From a virus, in IMG/VR virus record IMGVR_UViG_3300034012_001335, positions 1 to 33,501 of that record: a stretch of 33,501 nucleotides of DNA; one strand, given 5' to 3'. Both the position numbers and the translations under genes were made by a program. How positions within the stretch are numbered: position 1 is the first letter of the stretch; every line of letters starts with the position of its first letter. Positions 15,815 through 22,626 of this stretch are shown here, piece by piece. The notes below the pieces were generated by a model, which was not told where the DNA came from, made no database searches, and saw only the letters and a list, made by a program, of their open reading frames with translations.

Positions 15815-15921
15815 GCACACATCCCCGCTACCCGCACCGTGAACGCGACACCCGCAGCCTCCTCGGCGGACTCGATGCCCGCGTGGACATCGACCCCTCA
15901 ACCATCGTCACACCAGAATAA
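15811..15921 (+). CDS. Small hypothetical protein (36 aa)
   Basis: A short Arg/Asp-rich ORF starting MSTHPRYPHRERDTRSL, joined to the fibre gene by ATGA. The overlap and the clean spacing before the holin-like gene support translation. No function can be inferred; it may be a fibre-end accessory or simply a coupling peptide. Confidence 0.45.
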   Translation: MSTHPRYPHRERDTRSLLGGLDARVDIDPSTIVTPE

Positions 15922-15947
15922 ACAACCAACCAACCAACCAAACCACC
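15922..15947 (+). repeat. CCAA tandem repeat leader before holin gene
   Basis: The bases before the ATG at 15948 are four CCAA units plus AACCACC, with no Shine-Dalgarno. Shorter CCAACCAA leaders precede the starts at 24390, 24768 and 25163, so this C/A-rich stretch probably serves translation initiation. Confidence 0.55.
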
Positions 15948-16097
15948 ATGAACCGACTCAAACAAGAATCCACATGGAGAGGCGTTATCCTGCTTCTCAC
16001 AGCCTTCGGCGTTCAAATCGCGCCGGAACTCCAGCAAGCTATCATCACGGTCGGCCTCGCCATCGTGGGAGCGATTAACGTGGCCAAGAATAAGTGA
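15948..16097 (+). CDS. Putative holin (49 aa, two membrane segments)
   Basis: A 49-residue protein with two hydrophobic segments, GVILLLTAFGVQIA (residues 12-25) and AIITVGLAIVGAINVA (31-46), separated by the short polar turn PELQQ and flanked by charged ends. Directly upstream of a peptidoglycan peptidase gene, this is the usual look of a very small phage holin that opens the inner membrane for lysis. Very short holins have little sequence conservation, so topology and position carry the call. Confidence 0.62.
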   Translation: MNRLKQESTWRGVILLLTAFGVQIAPELQQAIITVGLAIVGAINVAKNK

Positions 16098-16098
16098 C

Positions 16099-16539
16099 AT
16101 GTCCTCACAACCAACCGCAACCGAAACATTTGGCCAGTGGTTTAACCGCCAAGGGCTGAAACATTTTAAGGCCAATGAGCTTGAATGGTATTTCTCCAAA
16201 GTCCGCAACGGAGTCTCTAACAAGCCGCCCGCCCGCGAACTCTGGGCAAACATCATCCCGACCTTGCGAATCCTCGACAGATTGCGCGAGGACATCGGAA
16301 AGCCAATCAACATTTCCAGCACCTACCGAGATAAACCCTACAACCGCGCCATCGGATCAGGAGACGGTAGCCAGCACGTTCGGTTTACAGCGATTGATTT
16401 CACCGTAAGCGGAATGACACCCAGCCAAGTTTTCAAGCGTCTCCTAGCCATGCGCGAGCGCGGCGAATGGACTGGAGGACTCGGCAAGTATCCCAGCTTT
16501 GTCCATATCGACACCCGCAAAAACAACGCGACTTGGTAA
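16099..16539 (+). CDS. Endolysin: M15-family peptidase
   Basis: A 146-residue zinc peptidase of the D-Ala-D-Ala carboxypeptidase/M15A type. Zinc ligands are visible: His93 and Asp100 in SQHVRFTAIDF and His136 in FVHIDTR. The N-terminal part, with ITSF-like helices and INISSTYRDKPYN, also fits. It would cleave peptide cross-links of the cell wall at the end of infection. It starts 2 bases after the putative holin stop. Length matches small phage endolysins with no separate binding domain and no signal peptide, so export depends on the holin. Confidence 0.85.
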   Translation: MSSQPTATETFGQWFNRQGLKHFKANELEWYFSKVRNGVSNKPPARELWANIIPTLRILDRLREDIGKPINISSTYRDKPYNRAIGSGDGSQHVRFTAIDFTVSGMTPSQVFKRLLAMRERGEWTGGLGKYPSFVHIDTRKNNATW

Positions 16540-16559
16540 GCCTAATTTTCCTACACCCC

Positions 16560-16856
16560 ATGAGCAAAGACGACCTCCACAACGTAGCATCCGCCGACTC
16601 CCCCCGTGACGTTGAAATCCCGAATACATGGCAGGGACTAATCGTCTGGGCGGTGGCTAGGTTCGGAGTCGGCATGTTTGTCGCCGGAGTTTTCGGCTAT
16701 GCGACCAAGGAAATTTATTCCGACATGCGAGCCGATAGATTGCAACTGTTAGACGCGTATCAGGATAATACCCGTGTGATCCAAGAGTTTTCGTCTAAAA
16801 TCCACAATCTTACCGAATCAATGGACGACGCGCACCGCCGGGCGATTGACCCGTGA
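16560..16856 (+). CDS. Membrane-anchored coiled-coil protein, possible spanin
   Basis: A 98-residue protein. A polar N terminus of about 24 residues is followed by one hydrophobic segment (GLIVWAVARFGVGMFVAGVFGY) and a charged helical C-terminal region (DMRADRLQLLDAYQDNTRVI, then SSKIHNLTESMDDAHRR). Downstream of the endolysin, this suits an inner-membrane spanin (Rz-like) or a second holin-type protein. No lipoprotein partner was found in an alternative frame. The ATG at 16560 is preferred over starts inside the endolysin gene. Confidence 0.5.
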   Translation: MSKDDLHNVASADSPRDVEIPNTWQGLIVWAVARFGVGMFVAGVFGYATKEIYSDMRADRLQLLDAYQDNTRVIQEFSSKIHNLTESMDDAHRRAIDP

Positions 16857-16952
16857 TTTTCAGCGTCGGGCGGGCGGTTCGCCACCGCTAGGACTCAAAG
16901 TCACCGCCCTTCGCTCCAACCACTTTCCTCGTCATGCTGTGCTATTCCGAAG

Positions 16953-16986
16953 CCCCTGCCTAGATTCGCCCCTAGTCAGGGGTTTT
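16953..16986 (+). terminator. Terminator closing the structural/lysis module
   Basis: CCCCTG (16953-16958) pairs with CAGGGG (16977-16982), with inner CTAG/CTAG pairing, followed by TTTT. It lies between the lysis genes and the early promoter at 17007. A further GGGCGGT/ACCGCCC inverted repeat sits in the same gap at about 16871-16910. Confidence 0.75.
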
Positions 16987-17006
16987 CGTTTCGGTGATAA
17001 TCTTTC

Positions 17007-17048
17007 TTGAAAAAATAAGTTGCGTTGTTTCATCCTATCGGCTAGGAG
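17007..17048 (+). promoter_or_regulatory. A-tract/TTGCGT promoter of the early gene cluster
   Basis: TTGAAAAAAT at 17007, TTGCGT (17020-17025), 17-bp spacer containing GTTTCATC, and TAGGAG (17043-17048). The ATG at 17059 follows within about 4 bases of the expected +1. It comes just after the terminator, so it starts the early transcript of small genes. Confidence 0.7.
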
Positions 17049-17058
17049 TCTTTCCGAC

Positions 17059-17475
17059 ATGAACACGCCACAAATCACCGAGCTAATCAAGGACGCATCA
17101 TACGCCCTTGCTATCTTAGCTGAAGTCACATCCCCCGCATTCCGCCAAGCCGCAGTAAGGCAACTTGCCAGCATTGTCCGTGAATTTCACGATATTGAGT
17201 TTGCGCCCAATCATCCAGACATCGCTAATCAACTCCAAGCAGCGACACCGGAACAACCCGCCGCCGCCAAAGAACGCCCCGTCATCGACCTCGCGATGAA
17301 ATACCGGACGAGGGACGGGCGGGAGGTGACGGAGCTGCATATCCGCGACAATCTAAGATTTCCAATTTGGGGGATAGTGGAAGGACAAACACGTAATTGG
17401 GATGAAGAAGGTTTTTTCATGGACAGAGGCAAGCGACACGGATGCGACCTAATCCCAACCGGAGAAAGAGCATGA
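17059..17475 (+). CDS. Hypothetical early protein with a common phage C-terminal domain
   Basis: A 138-residue protein. A helical N terminus (ITELIKDASYALAILAEVTS) and a Pro/Ala-rich linker lead to a C-terminal domain. That domain (KYRTRDGREV, then FPIWGIVEGQTRNWDEEG and DLIP) is a small module seen in many phage proteins of unknown role. It is the first gene after the early promoter. The ATG at 17059 fits the promoter +1; longer frames upstream would start inside the promoter. The stop overlaps the next start by ATGA. Confidence 0.62.
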   Translation: MNTPQITELIKDASYALAILAEVTSPAFRQAAVRQLASIVREFHDIEFAPNHPDIANQLQAATPEQPAAAKERPVIDLAMKYRTRDGREVTELHIRDNLRFPIWGIVEGQTRNWDEEGFFMDRGKRHGCDLIPTGERA

Positions 17476-17690
17476 TTAGCCCATCCCAACACGACGGCTA
17501 CCGAGGATCCGGAGACGCGGCCAACCTGGAACGAGCCGATCTAGACGACGACATCGCCCATGTGCAATGCAACTACCGCACCAAGGGACTTCTACGCCGC
17601 GCCGGAATACCCGACCCCGTGGAAAACCAGCATTACCTTGTGCGAGTCATTACTGATAAATTCAACCGCTTACAGATTGCACCAGTATGA
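17472..17690 (+). CDS. Small hypothetical early protein
   Basis: A 72-residue acidic protein (SPSQHDGYRGSGDAANLER; then NYRTKGLLRRAGIPDPVEN). Not recognised. ATGA overlaps link it to both neighbours, strong evidence that it is translated in a coupled chain. No membrane segment or metal-binding motif is seen. Confidence 0.55.
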   Translation: MISPSQHDGYRGSGDAANLERADLDDDIAHVQCNYRTKGLLRRAGIPDPVENQHYLVRVITDKFNRLQIAPV

Positions 17691-17875
17691 CCTCAATAGA
17701 AATAGGAGTAATAAACGCCATGCGTAAACGCGGCGGCAGCTTTGTAAAAGCACTAGCGGAAACCTATGTCCTAGCCGACCCAGACGACCGCGAACGAATC
17801 AAGGACGCGTTTCCCGAATACTGGATGCGCTACCTGCAAATCGCACTCGACACGCCAACTAACAACGAACCATGA
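17687..17875 (+). CDS. Small hypothetical early protein
   Basis: A 62-residue helical protein (GVINAMRKRGGSFVKALAET; DPDDRERIKDAFPEYWMRYL). The F.E.W..Y pattern is common in short phage proteins of unknown function. ATGA overlaps are present at both ends. Confidence 0.55.
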   Translation: MTSIEIGVINAMRKRGGSFVKALAETYVLADPDDRERIKDAFPEYWMRYLQIALDTPTNNEP

Positions 17876-17985
17876 CCACCGACGACCACCTTGATTTGAT
17901 CGTGGCCAGGTTAGCTAATGAGCTAGATATGCGGATCGGCCAGCTTACTGCCATCGAAAACCATTTACTAGGACTAGAAGAATGA
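17872..17985 (+). CDS. Very small helical protein (37 aa)
   Basis: An ORF of 37 residues (MTTDDHLDLIVARLANELDM onward) coupled by ATGA at its start and end. It is predicted as one amphipathic helix. The double overlap is the main evidence that it is a gene; function is unknown. Confidence 0.5.
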   Translation: MTTDDHLDLIVARLANELDMRIGQLTAIENHLLGLEE

Positions 17986-18326
17986 GGAGTATAAAGCCAC
18001 GCACCAGCCACACCGGATACGCGACTTACATTGAGCGCAAGGGGATTTCATTCCTGATATTTTCCAGCGATCCGCAAAAACTAGAGAGGATCTGGGTGGA
18101 TATGACTGAGAGCATCGAAGGCTTTTCCCAATCGGAATGCCGCAAAGTCGAATTAAGGAGAATCCATAACGAGATGAAAAAAGAACAGAAACCAAAGAAA
18201 CCACGCGCCCACAATCATATCCCAGCTAGCCACCGCGAAAAGCTAACGCTGACGCAGGGGATTAGCCAAGATGAGCTAGCCAAGGCCAAGGCTCAGGCGG
18301 CGAGGTTTTTGTCTAAAATGTCATGA
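17982..18326 (+). CDS. Hypothetical early protein
   Basis: A 114-residue basic protein. The N-terminal half looks beta-rich (GYATYIERKGISFLIFSS). The C-terminal half has Lys-rich helices (EMKKEQKPKKPRAHNHI; SQDELAKAKAQAARFLSKM). Basic charge could mean nucleic acid contact, but no motif proves it. ATGA overlap with the previous gene. Confidence 0.55.
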   Translation: MRSIKPRTSHTGYATYIERKGISFLIFSSDPQKLERIWVDMTESIEGFSQSECRKVELRRIHNEMKKEQKPKKPRAHNHIPASHREKLTLTQGISQDELAKAKAQAARFLSKMS

Positions 18327-18364
18327 ACGCCGATGTGCAGCCACCGATGAGAAAGGAAAGCTAA
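18323..18364 (+). CDS. Possible 13-codon coupling peptide
   Basis: ATGA overlap at its start and TAATG overlap at its end connect the neighbouring genes. It encodes MNADVQPPMRKES. It may only keep ribosomes moving to the next start, which also has an AGGAAAG upstream sequence. Confidence 0.25.
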   Translation: MNADVQPPMRKES

Positions 18365-18663
18365 TGAATACACCTTGTAAAACCGAAGATGATTGTCCGA
18401 CACCAACATGGCGCCGAGGTAAGAACCGATGCCTGAAACGGGATGCCAAAGAGCCGCGAAAGATCGGTTTGCTGGCACGCCTTGTTCTCGGAAGCTGGCA
18501 TTCAGTGTGGGCGTGTTACCACCTCGAAAGAGTGGACGACTTAAGAACATTCACGATGTCCGATGGATCATCCCACCATGACAACCGATACAAACATCAC
18601 CGCTGCGCCATCAATAAGTTATCCGAGAACGCATATGTGGAGGCACGCCGCGCTAGACTCTAA
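18364..18663 (+). CDS. Hypothetical early protein
   Basis: A 99-residue basic protein rich in Cys, His, Trp and Arg (MNTPCKTEDDCPTPTWRRGK; WACYHLERVDDLRTF). The first half might bind metal (Cys at 5, 11, 23), but the spacing fits no known finger. Its TAATG start joins it to the preceding mini-ORF. The last coding bases precede an inverted repeat before the next gene. Confidence 0.45.
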   Translation: MNTPCKTEDDCPTPTWRRGKNRCLKRDAKEPRKIGLLARLVLGSWHSVWACYHLERVDDLRTFTMSDGSSHHDNRYKHHRCAINKLSENAYVEARRARL

Positions 18664-18668
18664 ATCAA

Positions 18669-18707
18669 GAACAAGGCTGATCGGCGGTTGCCTCTCACGC
18701 CTTGTTC
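18669..18707 (+). repeat. Inverted repeat GAACAAGGC/GCCTTGTTC
   Basis: A perfect 9-bp inverted repeat (18669-18677 and 18699-18707) with a 21-base spacer, ending 15 bases before the next start. The right arm, extended to CACGCCTTGTTC, also occurs at about 18476. No T-run follows, so an operator or mRNA hairpin is more likely than a terminator. Confidence 0.4.
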
Positions 18708-18722
18708 GGGAATCAAATTACC

Positions 18723-18971
18723 ATGAAAATCGACATCGCAAAAGAAGACCTCTGGTGGCTCCGTGAAGCTCTCACTCACGCCATCCGCCACATGGAGAGC
18801 CAGCCGAATCCGGCTGCATTCTCGAAAATGCCTCACGTCGCCCGGAAGACCTACAAGAAGTTGTCCGTGGCTATGAAGAGTTGGGATCATGACAAGTCCT
18901 ATTTCCCGAACGTCACAGCGATGGCATCCGCCGACACTCAAACTCCAACAACACCAACTAATGGTCAATAA
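18723..18971 (+). CDS. Small hypothetical early protein
   Basis: An 82-residue helical protein (EDLWWLREALTHAIRHMESQ; VARKTYKKLSVAMKSWD). The start ATG at 18723 lies right after the inverted repeat, and an upstream in-frame ATG at 18702 would start inside that repeat. Its layout (WLREAL near the start, helix, basic helix) resembles the following gene product, so the two may be diverged duplicates. Confidence 0.5.
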   Translation: MKIDIAKEDLWWLREALTHAIRHMESQPNPAAFSKMPHVARKTYKKLSVAMKSWDHDKSYFPNVTAMASADTQTPTTPTNGQ

Positions 18972-19224
18972 ATCCCAAGACCCCAAGAGATCACAGAAGG
19001 CGGATTGCTCATCCGCGACTTGTTCGGTGTCTTTGAATCACGAGCAAATCGCCTTCCTGCGCGAATCTTTGGAGAAACGTAGGAATACCGCGATCACCGA
19101 GCCACGCCACCCCGTTGAGAAAATGTGGGGGGCGTATCTTGATGAAGTGATTGAAAACGCGAACGAACTCTTGGCAATCATTAGCCCGTGCGCGTCCGTC
19201 AAAATCACTCCACCGAACAGTTAA
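18961..19224 (+). CDS. Small hypothetical early protein
   Basis: An 87-residue protein starting inside the previous gene (11-base overlap). The core AFLRESLEKRRNTAITEPRH and WGAYLDEVIENANELLAII are helices. It shares the (W/F)LRE(A/S)L start-of-helix pattern with the preceding protein. Function unknown. Confidence 0.5.
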   Translation: MVNKSQDPKRSQKADCSSATCSVSLNHEQIAFLRESLEKRRNTAITEPRHPVEKMWGAYLDEVIENANELLAIISPCASVKITPPNS

Positions 19225-19259
19225 TTATCCCGACCATGAAGTTTCAATAACCCACTTTT

Positions 19260-19388
19260 ATGACCATCCCCAGCATCGAAGACCCGCGCCGCTACACCGC
19301 GCCCCCCGAACCCACGGAAGAGCAATGGCTTGAGCCGGAAGACTACGTGCCATACGACGACGAGCCGTGCGAAACGGATGATCCGTGA
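19260..19388 (+). CDS. Small very acidic protein (42 aa)
   Basis: An ORF rich in Glu, Asp and Pro (TAPPEPTEEQWLEPEDYVPY), with a net charge strongly negative. Small acidic early proteins in phages often mimic DNA or bind host factors, but no evidence here goes beyond composition. It is followed directly by a terminator hairpin. Confidence 0.45.
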   Translation: MTIPSIEDPRRYTAPPEPTEEQWLEPEDYVPYDDEPCETDDP

Positions 19389-19393
19389 AAAAT

Positions 19394-19420
19394 AATTCCC
19401 TTATACCGCAAGGGAATTTT
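19394..19420 (+). terminator. Terminator ending the first early transcript
   Basis: AATTCCCTT (19394-19402) pairs perfectly with AAGGGAATT (19410-19418) around a 7-base loop and continues into TTTT. A new promoter follows within 20 bases. Confidence 0.72.
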
Positions 19421-19437
19421 GAAAAAATGCGGGGAAG

Positions 19438-19478
19438 ATGAAAAAAGATGTTGTGCGGAATCAAGTAATCGGATATTC
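19438..19478 (+). promoter_or_regulatory. A-tract/TTGTGC promoter
   Basis: ATGAAAAAA at 19438, TTGTGC (19451-19456), spacer with GGAATCAAG, and -10 TATTCC or ATATTC (about 19473-19479). It aligns base by base with the promoter at 23443. Both drive genes whose leaders end in ACTGACAAACC just before the ATG. Confidence 0.6.
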
Positions 19479-19532
19479 CTTTTCCCGTCAGCGAGACACG
19501 CCGACACAACCAACCACAAACTGACAAACCAA

Positions 19533-19757
19533 ATGACAACATATATCGCAGAACTCAACGACGGCGGAAAATCAGCATCCTTCGACACCATGGAAGAAGC
19601 CCTTAAATACATTGCCAAAAACTTCCGCGCCGAAGCCGATGAACTCGGAACATGGTCGAATGACGACATCGAAACGCTAGTCTGGATGACTCAGGACGCT
19701 GCCGATGAAGCGGAAGGAAACGAAGACGTGATCGCAACCATCACGAAATCCATCTAA
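19533..19757 (+). CDS. Small acidic hypothetical protein
   Basis: A 74-residue acidic protein (TTYIAELNDGGKSASFDTME; TWSNDDIETLVWMTQDAAD). The start is placed after the leader CTGACAAACCAA, shared with the gene at 23532; upstream frame codons would read through the promoter. Unknown function. Its own promoter plus the following hairpin make it a one-gene unit. Confidence 0.6.
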   Translation: MTTYIAELNDGGKSASFDTMEEALKYIAKNFRAEADELGTWSNDDIETLVWMTQDAADEAEGNEDVIATITKSI

Positions 19758-19767
19758 TCTCCCAACC

Positions 19768-19807
19768 CTCCCCTCGCTTTTCCTGTCAGTTTGGCAGGGG
19801 AGGGGCG
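19768..19807 (+). terminator. Hairpin after the acidic protein gene
   Basis: CCCTCCCC (about 19768-19775) can pair with GGGGAGGG (about 19798-19805); CCTG/CAGG pairs inside. No T-run follows, so termination would be weak or of another type. Confidence 0.4.
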
Positions 19808-19826
19808 GGGGCAAACCAAACAAACC

Positions 19827-19937
19827 ATGCAAACTCTAATCCTAGCCGCCTCCGAAGCGGCAGAAATCACCGAAACAATCGGATGCGTTATCATCATGGT
19901 TGTGTCTCTTTTCTTCGCCTACAAAATTAACCGCTAA
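19827..19937 (+). CDS. Single-span membrane peptide (36 aa)
   Basis: An ORF of 36 residues with one hydrophobic span (IGCVIIMVVSLFFAY) and a short basic end (KINR). It is preceded by the C/A-rich leader CAAACCAAACAAACC, like other starts here. It may be a small inner-membrane protein, with the following gene also carrying a membrane span. Confidence 0.5.
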   Translation: MQTLILAASEAAEITETIGCVIIMVVSLFFAYKINR

Positions 19938-19941
19938 AAAC

Positions 19942-20136
19942 ATGCACCCGCAAATCATCATCGACCACATCCGCACGGCCACAAACAAGAGCCACCTCAA
20001 CCGCCGCCGCACCACCTACCGCCCGCCTAGCCACAAGCTCGCGGCAGAGCGTGCCAGCGACGTTGTAACGGGACTCATCGCCCTGGTCGGAGTCGCCGGA
20101 ATCCTGACCATTGCTTACATCATCACCCACAAGTAA
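19942..20136 (+). CDS. Small membrane protein with basic N terminus
   Basis: A 64-residue protein. A His/Arg-rich N-terminal region (NKSHLNRRRTTYRPPSHK) leads to a C-terminal membrane segment (DVVTGLIALVGVAGILTIAY). Topology would place the basic part in the cytoplasm. It lies 4 bases after the previous membrane peptide, so the pair may act together. Superinfection exclusion is a possible role but is speculation. Confidence 0.5.
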   Translation: MHPQIIIDHIRTATNKSHLNRRRTTYRPPSHKLAAERASDVVTGLIALVGVAGILTIAYIITHK

Positions 20137-20337
20137 AACTTTCCCCCGCTCGCAGCCGCAATGGGACTCGGCGAGGAGCATATCACGCGGGCGGGGGATT
20201 CACTTTCACCAAATACAACGAAGCGGCGGCAGCAACCGAATGTAGTCCATCTCACTCCCACCTGCGCTTGACGGCCTAGGACTAGACAGAGCAGCCAAGA
20301 CCACGATGACCCGCTTCACCACTCTCCAAACAACACT
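20137..20337 (+). other. Gene-free leader with structured element before recT-like gene
   Basis: No ORF of protein character is seen. CCCCCGC (20143-20149) pairs with GCGGGGG (20191-20197). Inside it CTC..GCCG pairs with CGGCGAG (20155-20175), making a long branched hairpin. No T-run follows on the + strand, though on the opposite strand the stem is followed by GAAAGTTTT. A TTGACG at 20268 has no usable -10. The segment may be a leader control element for the recombination genes. Confidence 0.4.
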
Positions 20338-20985
20338 ATGACAACCGAAATCACAACCATCGAATCAGACACGCAAGCCTTTGAGCTTGTCCAAAGGCAG
20401 GCGAAACTGCTTTCCACTTCCACCCTTGTTCCTAAGGAGTTTCAAGGCAACATGGCAAACTGTGCCATCGGATTGAACATCGCAAAACGATTGGGCGCGG
20501 ATGCGTTCATGGTGCTGCAAAATATCGACATCATCCACGGACGGCCATCATTTCGCGCTACGTTCCTTATCGCCATGGTCAACGCCAGCGGCAGATTCAC
20601 GCCCCTTCAATTTCGCATGGAAGGCAAGGACTCGACCCGCTCTTGCGTGGCATGGGCGAAAACTAAAGAGGGCGAGGTTGTTGAATCACCTGAGATCACG
20701 ATGGCGATGGCCAAAGCCGAGGGATGGTCAACCAAATCCGGCAGCAAGTGGCTAACCATGCCGGAGCTTATGCTTCGCTACCGTGCTGCCGCGTTCTTCG
20801 CCCGCATCTACGCGCCGGACATCACACTGGGGATGCATACCAGCGAGGAGATTGCGGACATCGTGGAAATCCGCGACGTTACCCCAAAGCCACTCCCAAA
20901 GGAGAACCCTTTTGAGAAAAAGTCTCTACCTGAGCCGGAATGCAAGCAGGAAGAAACCGTTGAAGCAGAGGAGGTGGGCAAGTGA
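20338..20985 (+). CDS. RecT-like single-strand annealing protein
   Basis: A 215-residue protein of the RecT/Redbeta-type annealing group. Family-like parts are ANCAIGLNIAKRLGADAFMV, the central IDIIHGRPSFRATFLIAMVN, and WLTMPELMLRYRAAAFFARI with YAPDITLGMHTSEEIAD. The last 40 residues are an acidic, probably disordered tail. It would coat and anneal single strands made by the exonuclease encoded two genes downstream. A C/A-rich leader precedes the ATG. The partner nuclease strongly supports the call. Confidence 0.75.
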   Translation: MTTEITTIESDTQAFELVQRQAKLLSTSTLVPKEFQGNMANCAIGLNIAKRLGADAFMVLQNIDIIHGRPSFRATFLIAMVNASGRFTPLQFRMEGKDSTRSCVAWAKTKEGEVVESPEITMAMAKAEGWSTKSGSKWLTMPELMLRYRAAAFFARIYAPDITLGMHTSEEIADIVEIRDVTPKPLPKENPFEKKSLPEPECKQEETVEAEEVGK

Positions 20986-21284
20986 ATCCCTCGGATGAAA
21001 TACGGGCGGCGGTGAAGGAATCGAAGCAGGCAGTCAATGACGGCGGGCAGGCTTTCCCGTGTCCGAATCCAGACTTTGATGGAAACTGGAACAAAGAACG
21101 CGGACTTTACGGTATGCCCCTGCGCGACTGGTTTGCGGGCATGGCTTTGCAGGGCTATCTTGCGGGCAGAAACAACAATCCGGAGCGCGAAACCCTAATC
21201 GATAGAGCGGTAAAATCATGTTACCAATACGCCGACGCAATGCTAGCCGCCCGCACGAAAGGAGGACAGGATGAGCGAGCTTAA
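20982..21284 (+). CDS. Hypothetical protein, common phage family
   Basis: A 100-residue protein with the pattern GLYGMPLRDWFAGMALQGYL and a C-terminal YADAMLAAR, seen in many phage proteins of unknown function. GTG start overlapping the recT-like stop (GTGA). It lies between annealing protein and exonuclease, overlaps the latter by 14 bases, and carries that gene's Shine-Dalgarno (GGAGG) in its own codons. Confidence 0.65.
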   Translation: MNPSDEIRAAVKESKQAVNDGGQAFPCPNPDFDGNWNKERGLYGMPLRDWFAGMALQGYLAGRNNNPERETLIDRAVKSCYQYADAMLAARTKGGQDERA

Positions 21285-22107
21285 CCTCCACTTCCCAGAC
21301 TGCCTAGTCCACAAGATGCCACAGCGTTCGCCGGAGTGGCACGAAATCCGCAAGGACAAACTGACAGCCTCCCAAGTTGGCGGATGGCTTGCCGAGCGTC
21401 CTGAGTGCCGTTTGACGATACCGGAGATTAAAGACATGCTCACCGCGAACGAGGTGGAATATCTCAAGTCGGCAACTCGACCGCAACTATTAGCGATATG
21501 CGAGGGGCTTACCATCCCGCTGCCAAAATCCCACCTCAAAGGCACGATAGACGCACGTCACACGGCCATCTGCAAGATCCTTGGTAGCATGTCCAAGTGC
21601 CAAGTGCCGGACGCATGGGAGGTTGACCCCGAAGGCGACCCCCCGCGCAATCCTGCATTGTGGGCGGTCTGGAACGGCATAAGGCAAGAACCCGCCGCGC
21701 TCGCTACCTTCCAAGACTGGCATGGCCATGCGCTTATCGAGGTTGGATTTTGCGAGCATAAGTCAGGCGTGGCTGGATGCTCGCCGGATGCGCTCATCTA
21801 CGGACAACCAATCGGGTTTGAGGGGAAAGCACCCTTACCATCTACGCACATCCGCTACTTGCTGGATGGCGTGCTACCATCGGAATACGCCGATCAGGTG
21901 CATTTCAGCATGGCCGTCACGGGCGCGGTAGGATGGTGGTTTCAAAGCTACTGCGAAGGTCTGCCATCGTTCCGAGTATTCACCGAGCGCAGCGACTATA
22001 CCGAGTGCATGGTTGAGGGTATCGCAGAGTTTGCCGATCACTTGGAATCCGCACGGGATGAAATCGCCGGACTATGGGATGCGGAGTTTAACCAAGCCAC
22101 CCAATGA
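21271..22107 (+). CDS. YqaJ-like recombination exonuclease
   Basis: A 278-residue nuclease of the YqaJ/lambda-exonuclease type. Seen are the N-terminal RSPEWHEIRKDKLTAS motif (residues 19-34), the acidic residue Asp173 in GCSPDAL, the E-x-K motif Glu184/Lys186 in GFEGKAP, and YADQVHFSMAVTG. It would resect double-strand ends to give the 3' strands used by the RecT-like protein. The start has GGAGG nearby. An insert at about residues 50-110 (LTIPEIKDMLTANEVEYLKS onward) is longer than in the smallest family members. Confidence 0.82.
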   Translation: MSELNLHFPDCLVHKMPQRSPEWHEIRKDKLTASQVGGWLAERPECRLTIPEIKDMLTANEVEYLKSATRPQLLAICEGLTIPLPKSHLKGTIDARHTAICKILGSMSKCQVPDAWEVDPEGDPPRNPALWAVWNGIRQEPAALATFQDWHGHALIEVGFCEHKSGVAGCSPDALIYGQPIGFEGKAPLPSTHIRYLLDGVLPSEYADQVHFSMAVTGAVGWWFQSYCEGLPSFRVFTERSDYTECMVEGIAEFADHLESARDEIAGLWDAEFNQATQ

Positions 22108-22262
22108 CCCTACAAGACCACATCCGCATCGTTAAAACGTATTCTGACCCCGTGATTTTATCCGCGATCAACCAGCTAGCGAAACAGCATAAACTGGGAG
22201 AGTGGGCGGATTATAGGCTACGCGCCTTAAAGATCGTAGCCAAGGAAAGGAGGATCATGTGA
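22104..22262 (+). CDS. Small hypothetical protein (52 aa)
   Basis: A basic helical ORF of 52 residues (VILSAINQLAKQHKLGEWAD; LRALKIVAKERRIM). It is linked to the exonuclease by ATGA and to the next gene by an ATGTGA arrangement, with AAGGAGG near its end serving the next start. Unknown function. Confidence 0.5.
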   Translation: MTLQDHIRIVKTYSDPVILSAINQLAKQHKLGEWADYRLRALKIVAKERRIM

Positions 22263-22453
22263 ACTGCACCACCCATCACCACGCCTGCAACTGCCGCGAA
22301 AAGGCGATGCTGGAAATCCTCATCCTTGTCGAACCGATCATGGAAGCGTATGCGCTATCCTATGAGCTGCACGAATGGCATTGCCGAGTTGAGGATTTAA
22401 TCGGCACGGCGTATCCGAGTTTTACTACAATCGAAACGAACGAAATACAATGA
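22259..22453 (+). CDS. Small Cys/His-rich protein (64 aa)
   Basis: The N terminus MNCTTHHHACNCREK holds a dense Cys/His cluster that could bind zinc, followed by helices (MLEILILVEPIMEAYALSYE). Similar short C.HH.C.C.RE starts occur in other phage early proteins of unknown role. GTG start overlapping the preceding stop, with an AAGGAGG site 6-8 bases upstream. Confidence 0.5.
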   Translation: MNCTTHHHACNCREKAMLEILILVEPIMEAYALSYELHEWHCRVEDLIGTAYPSFTTIETNEIQ

Positions 22454-22626
22454 ATACAGAAAAGCAAATTATCCGCAACGAAATAAAAGTCATTCGCGCA
22501 AGGATTAAAGATAAGCGAAAAACTTATGAAAAAATTAACCGCATTTGCGAGACTCTTTGGAGTGAAATAGACTCACTTGAGGCGACTGAAGAAATATTAA
22601 AAAAAGAATTATCAGAATACGAATGA
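22450..22626 (+). CDS. Small coiled-coil protein (58 aa)
   Basis: The ORF is almost entirely Lys/Glu/Ile-rich helix (IKVIRARIKDKRKTYEKI; TLWSEIDSLEATEEILKK), predicted as a coiled coil. It is clearly more AT-rich than its neighbours. ATGA overlaps at both ends support its expression. Function unknown. Confidence 0.5.
   Translation: MNTEKQIIRNEIKVIRARIKDKRKTYEKINRICETLWSEIDSLEATEEILKKELSEYE

Noticed and set aside
20143-20202. A tRNA with 7-bp acceptor stem CCCCCGC/GCGGGGG
   Set aside because: Only 41 bases between the arms and no T-loop consensus, so it is too short and lacks required arms.
20268-20296. TTGACG as promoter of the recT-like gene
   Set aside because: No acceptable -10 at 16-18 bp; TAGACA is only 9 bp downstream.
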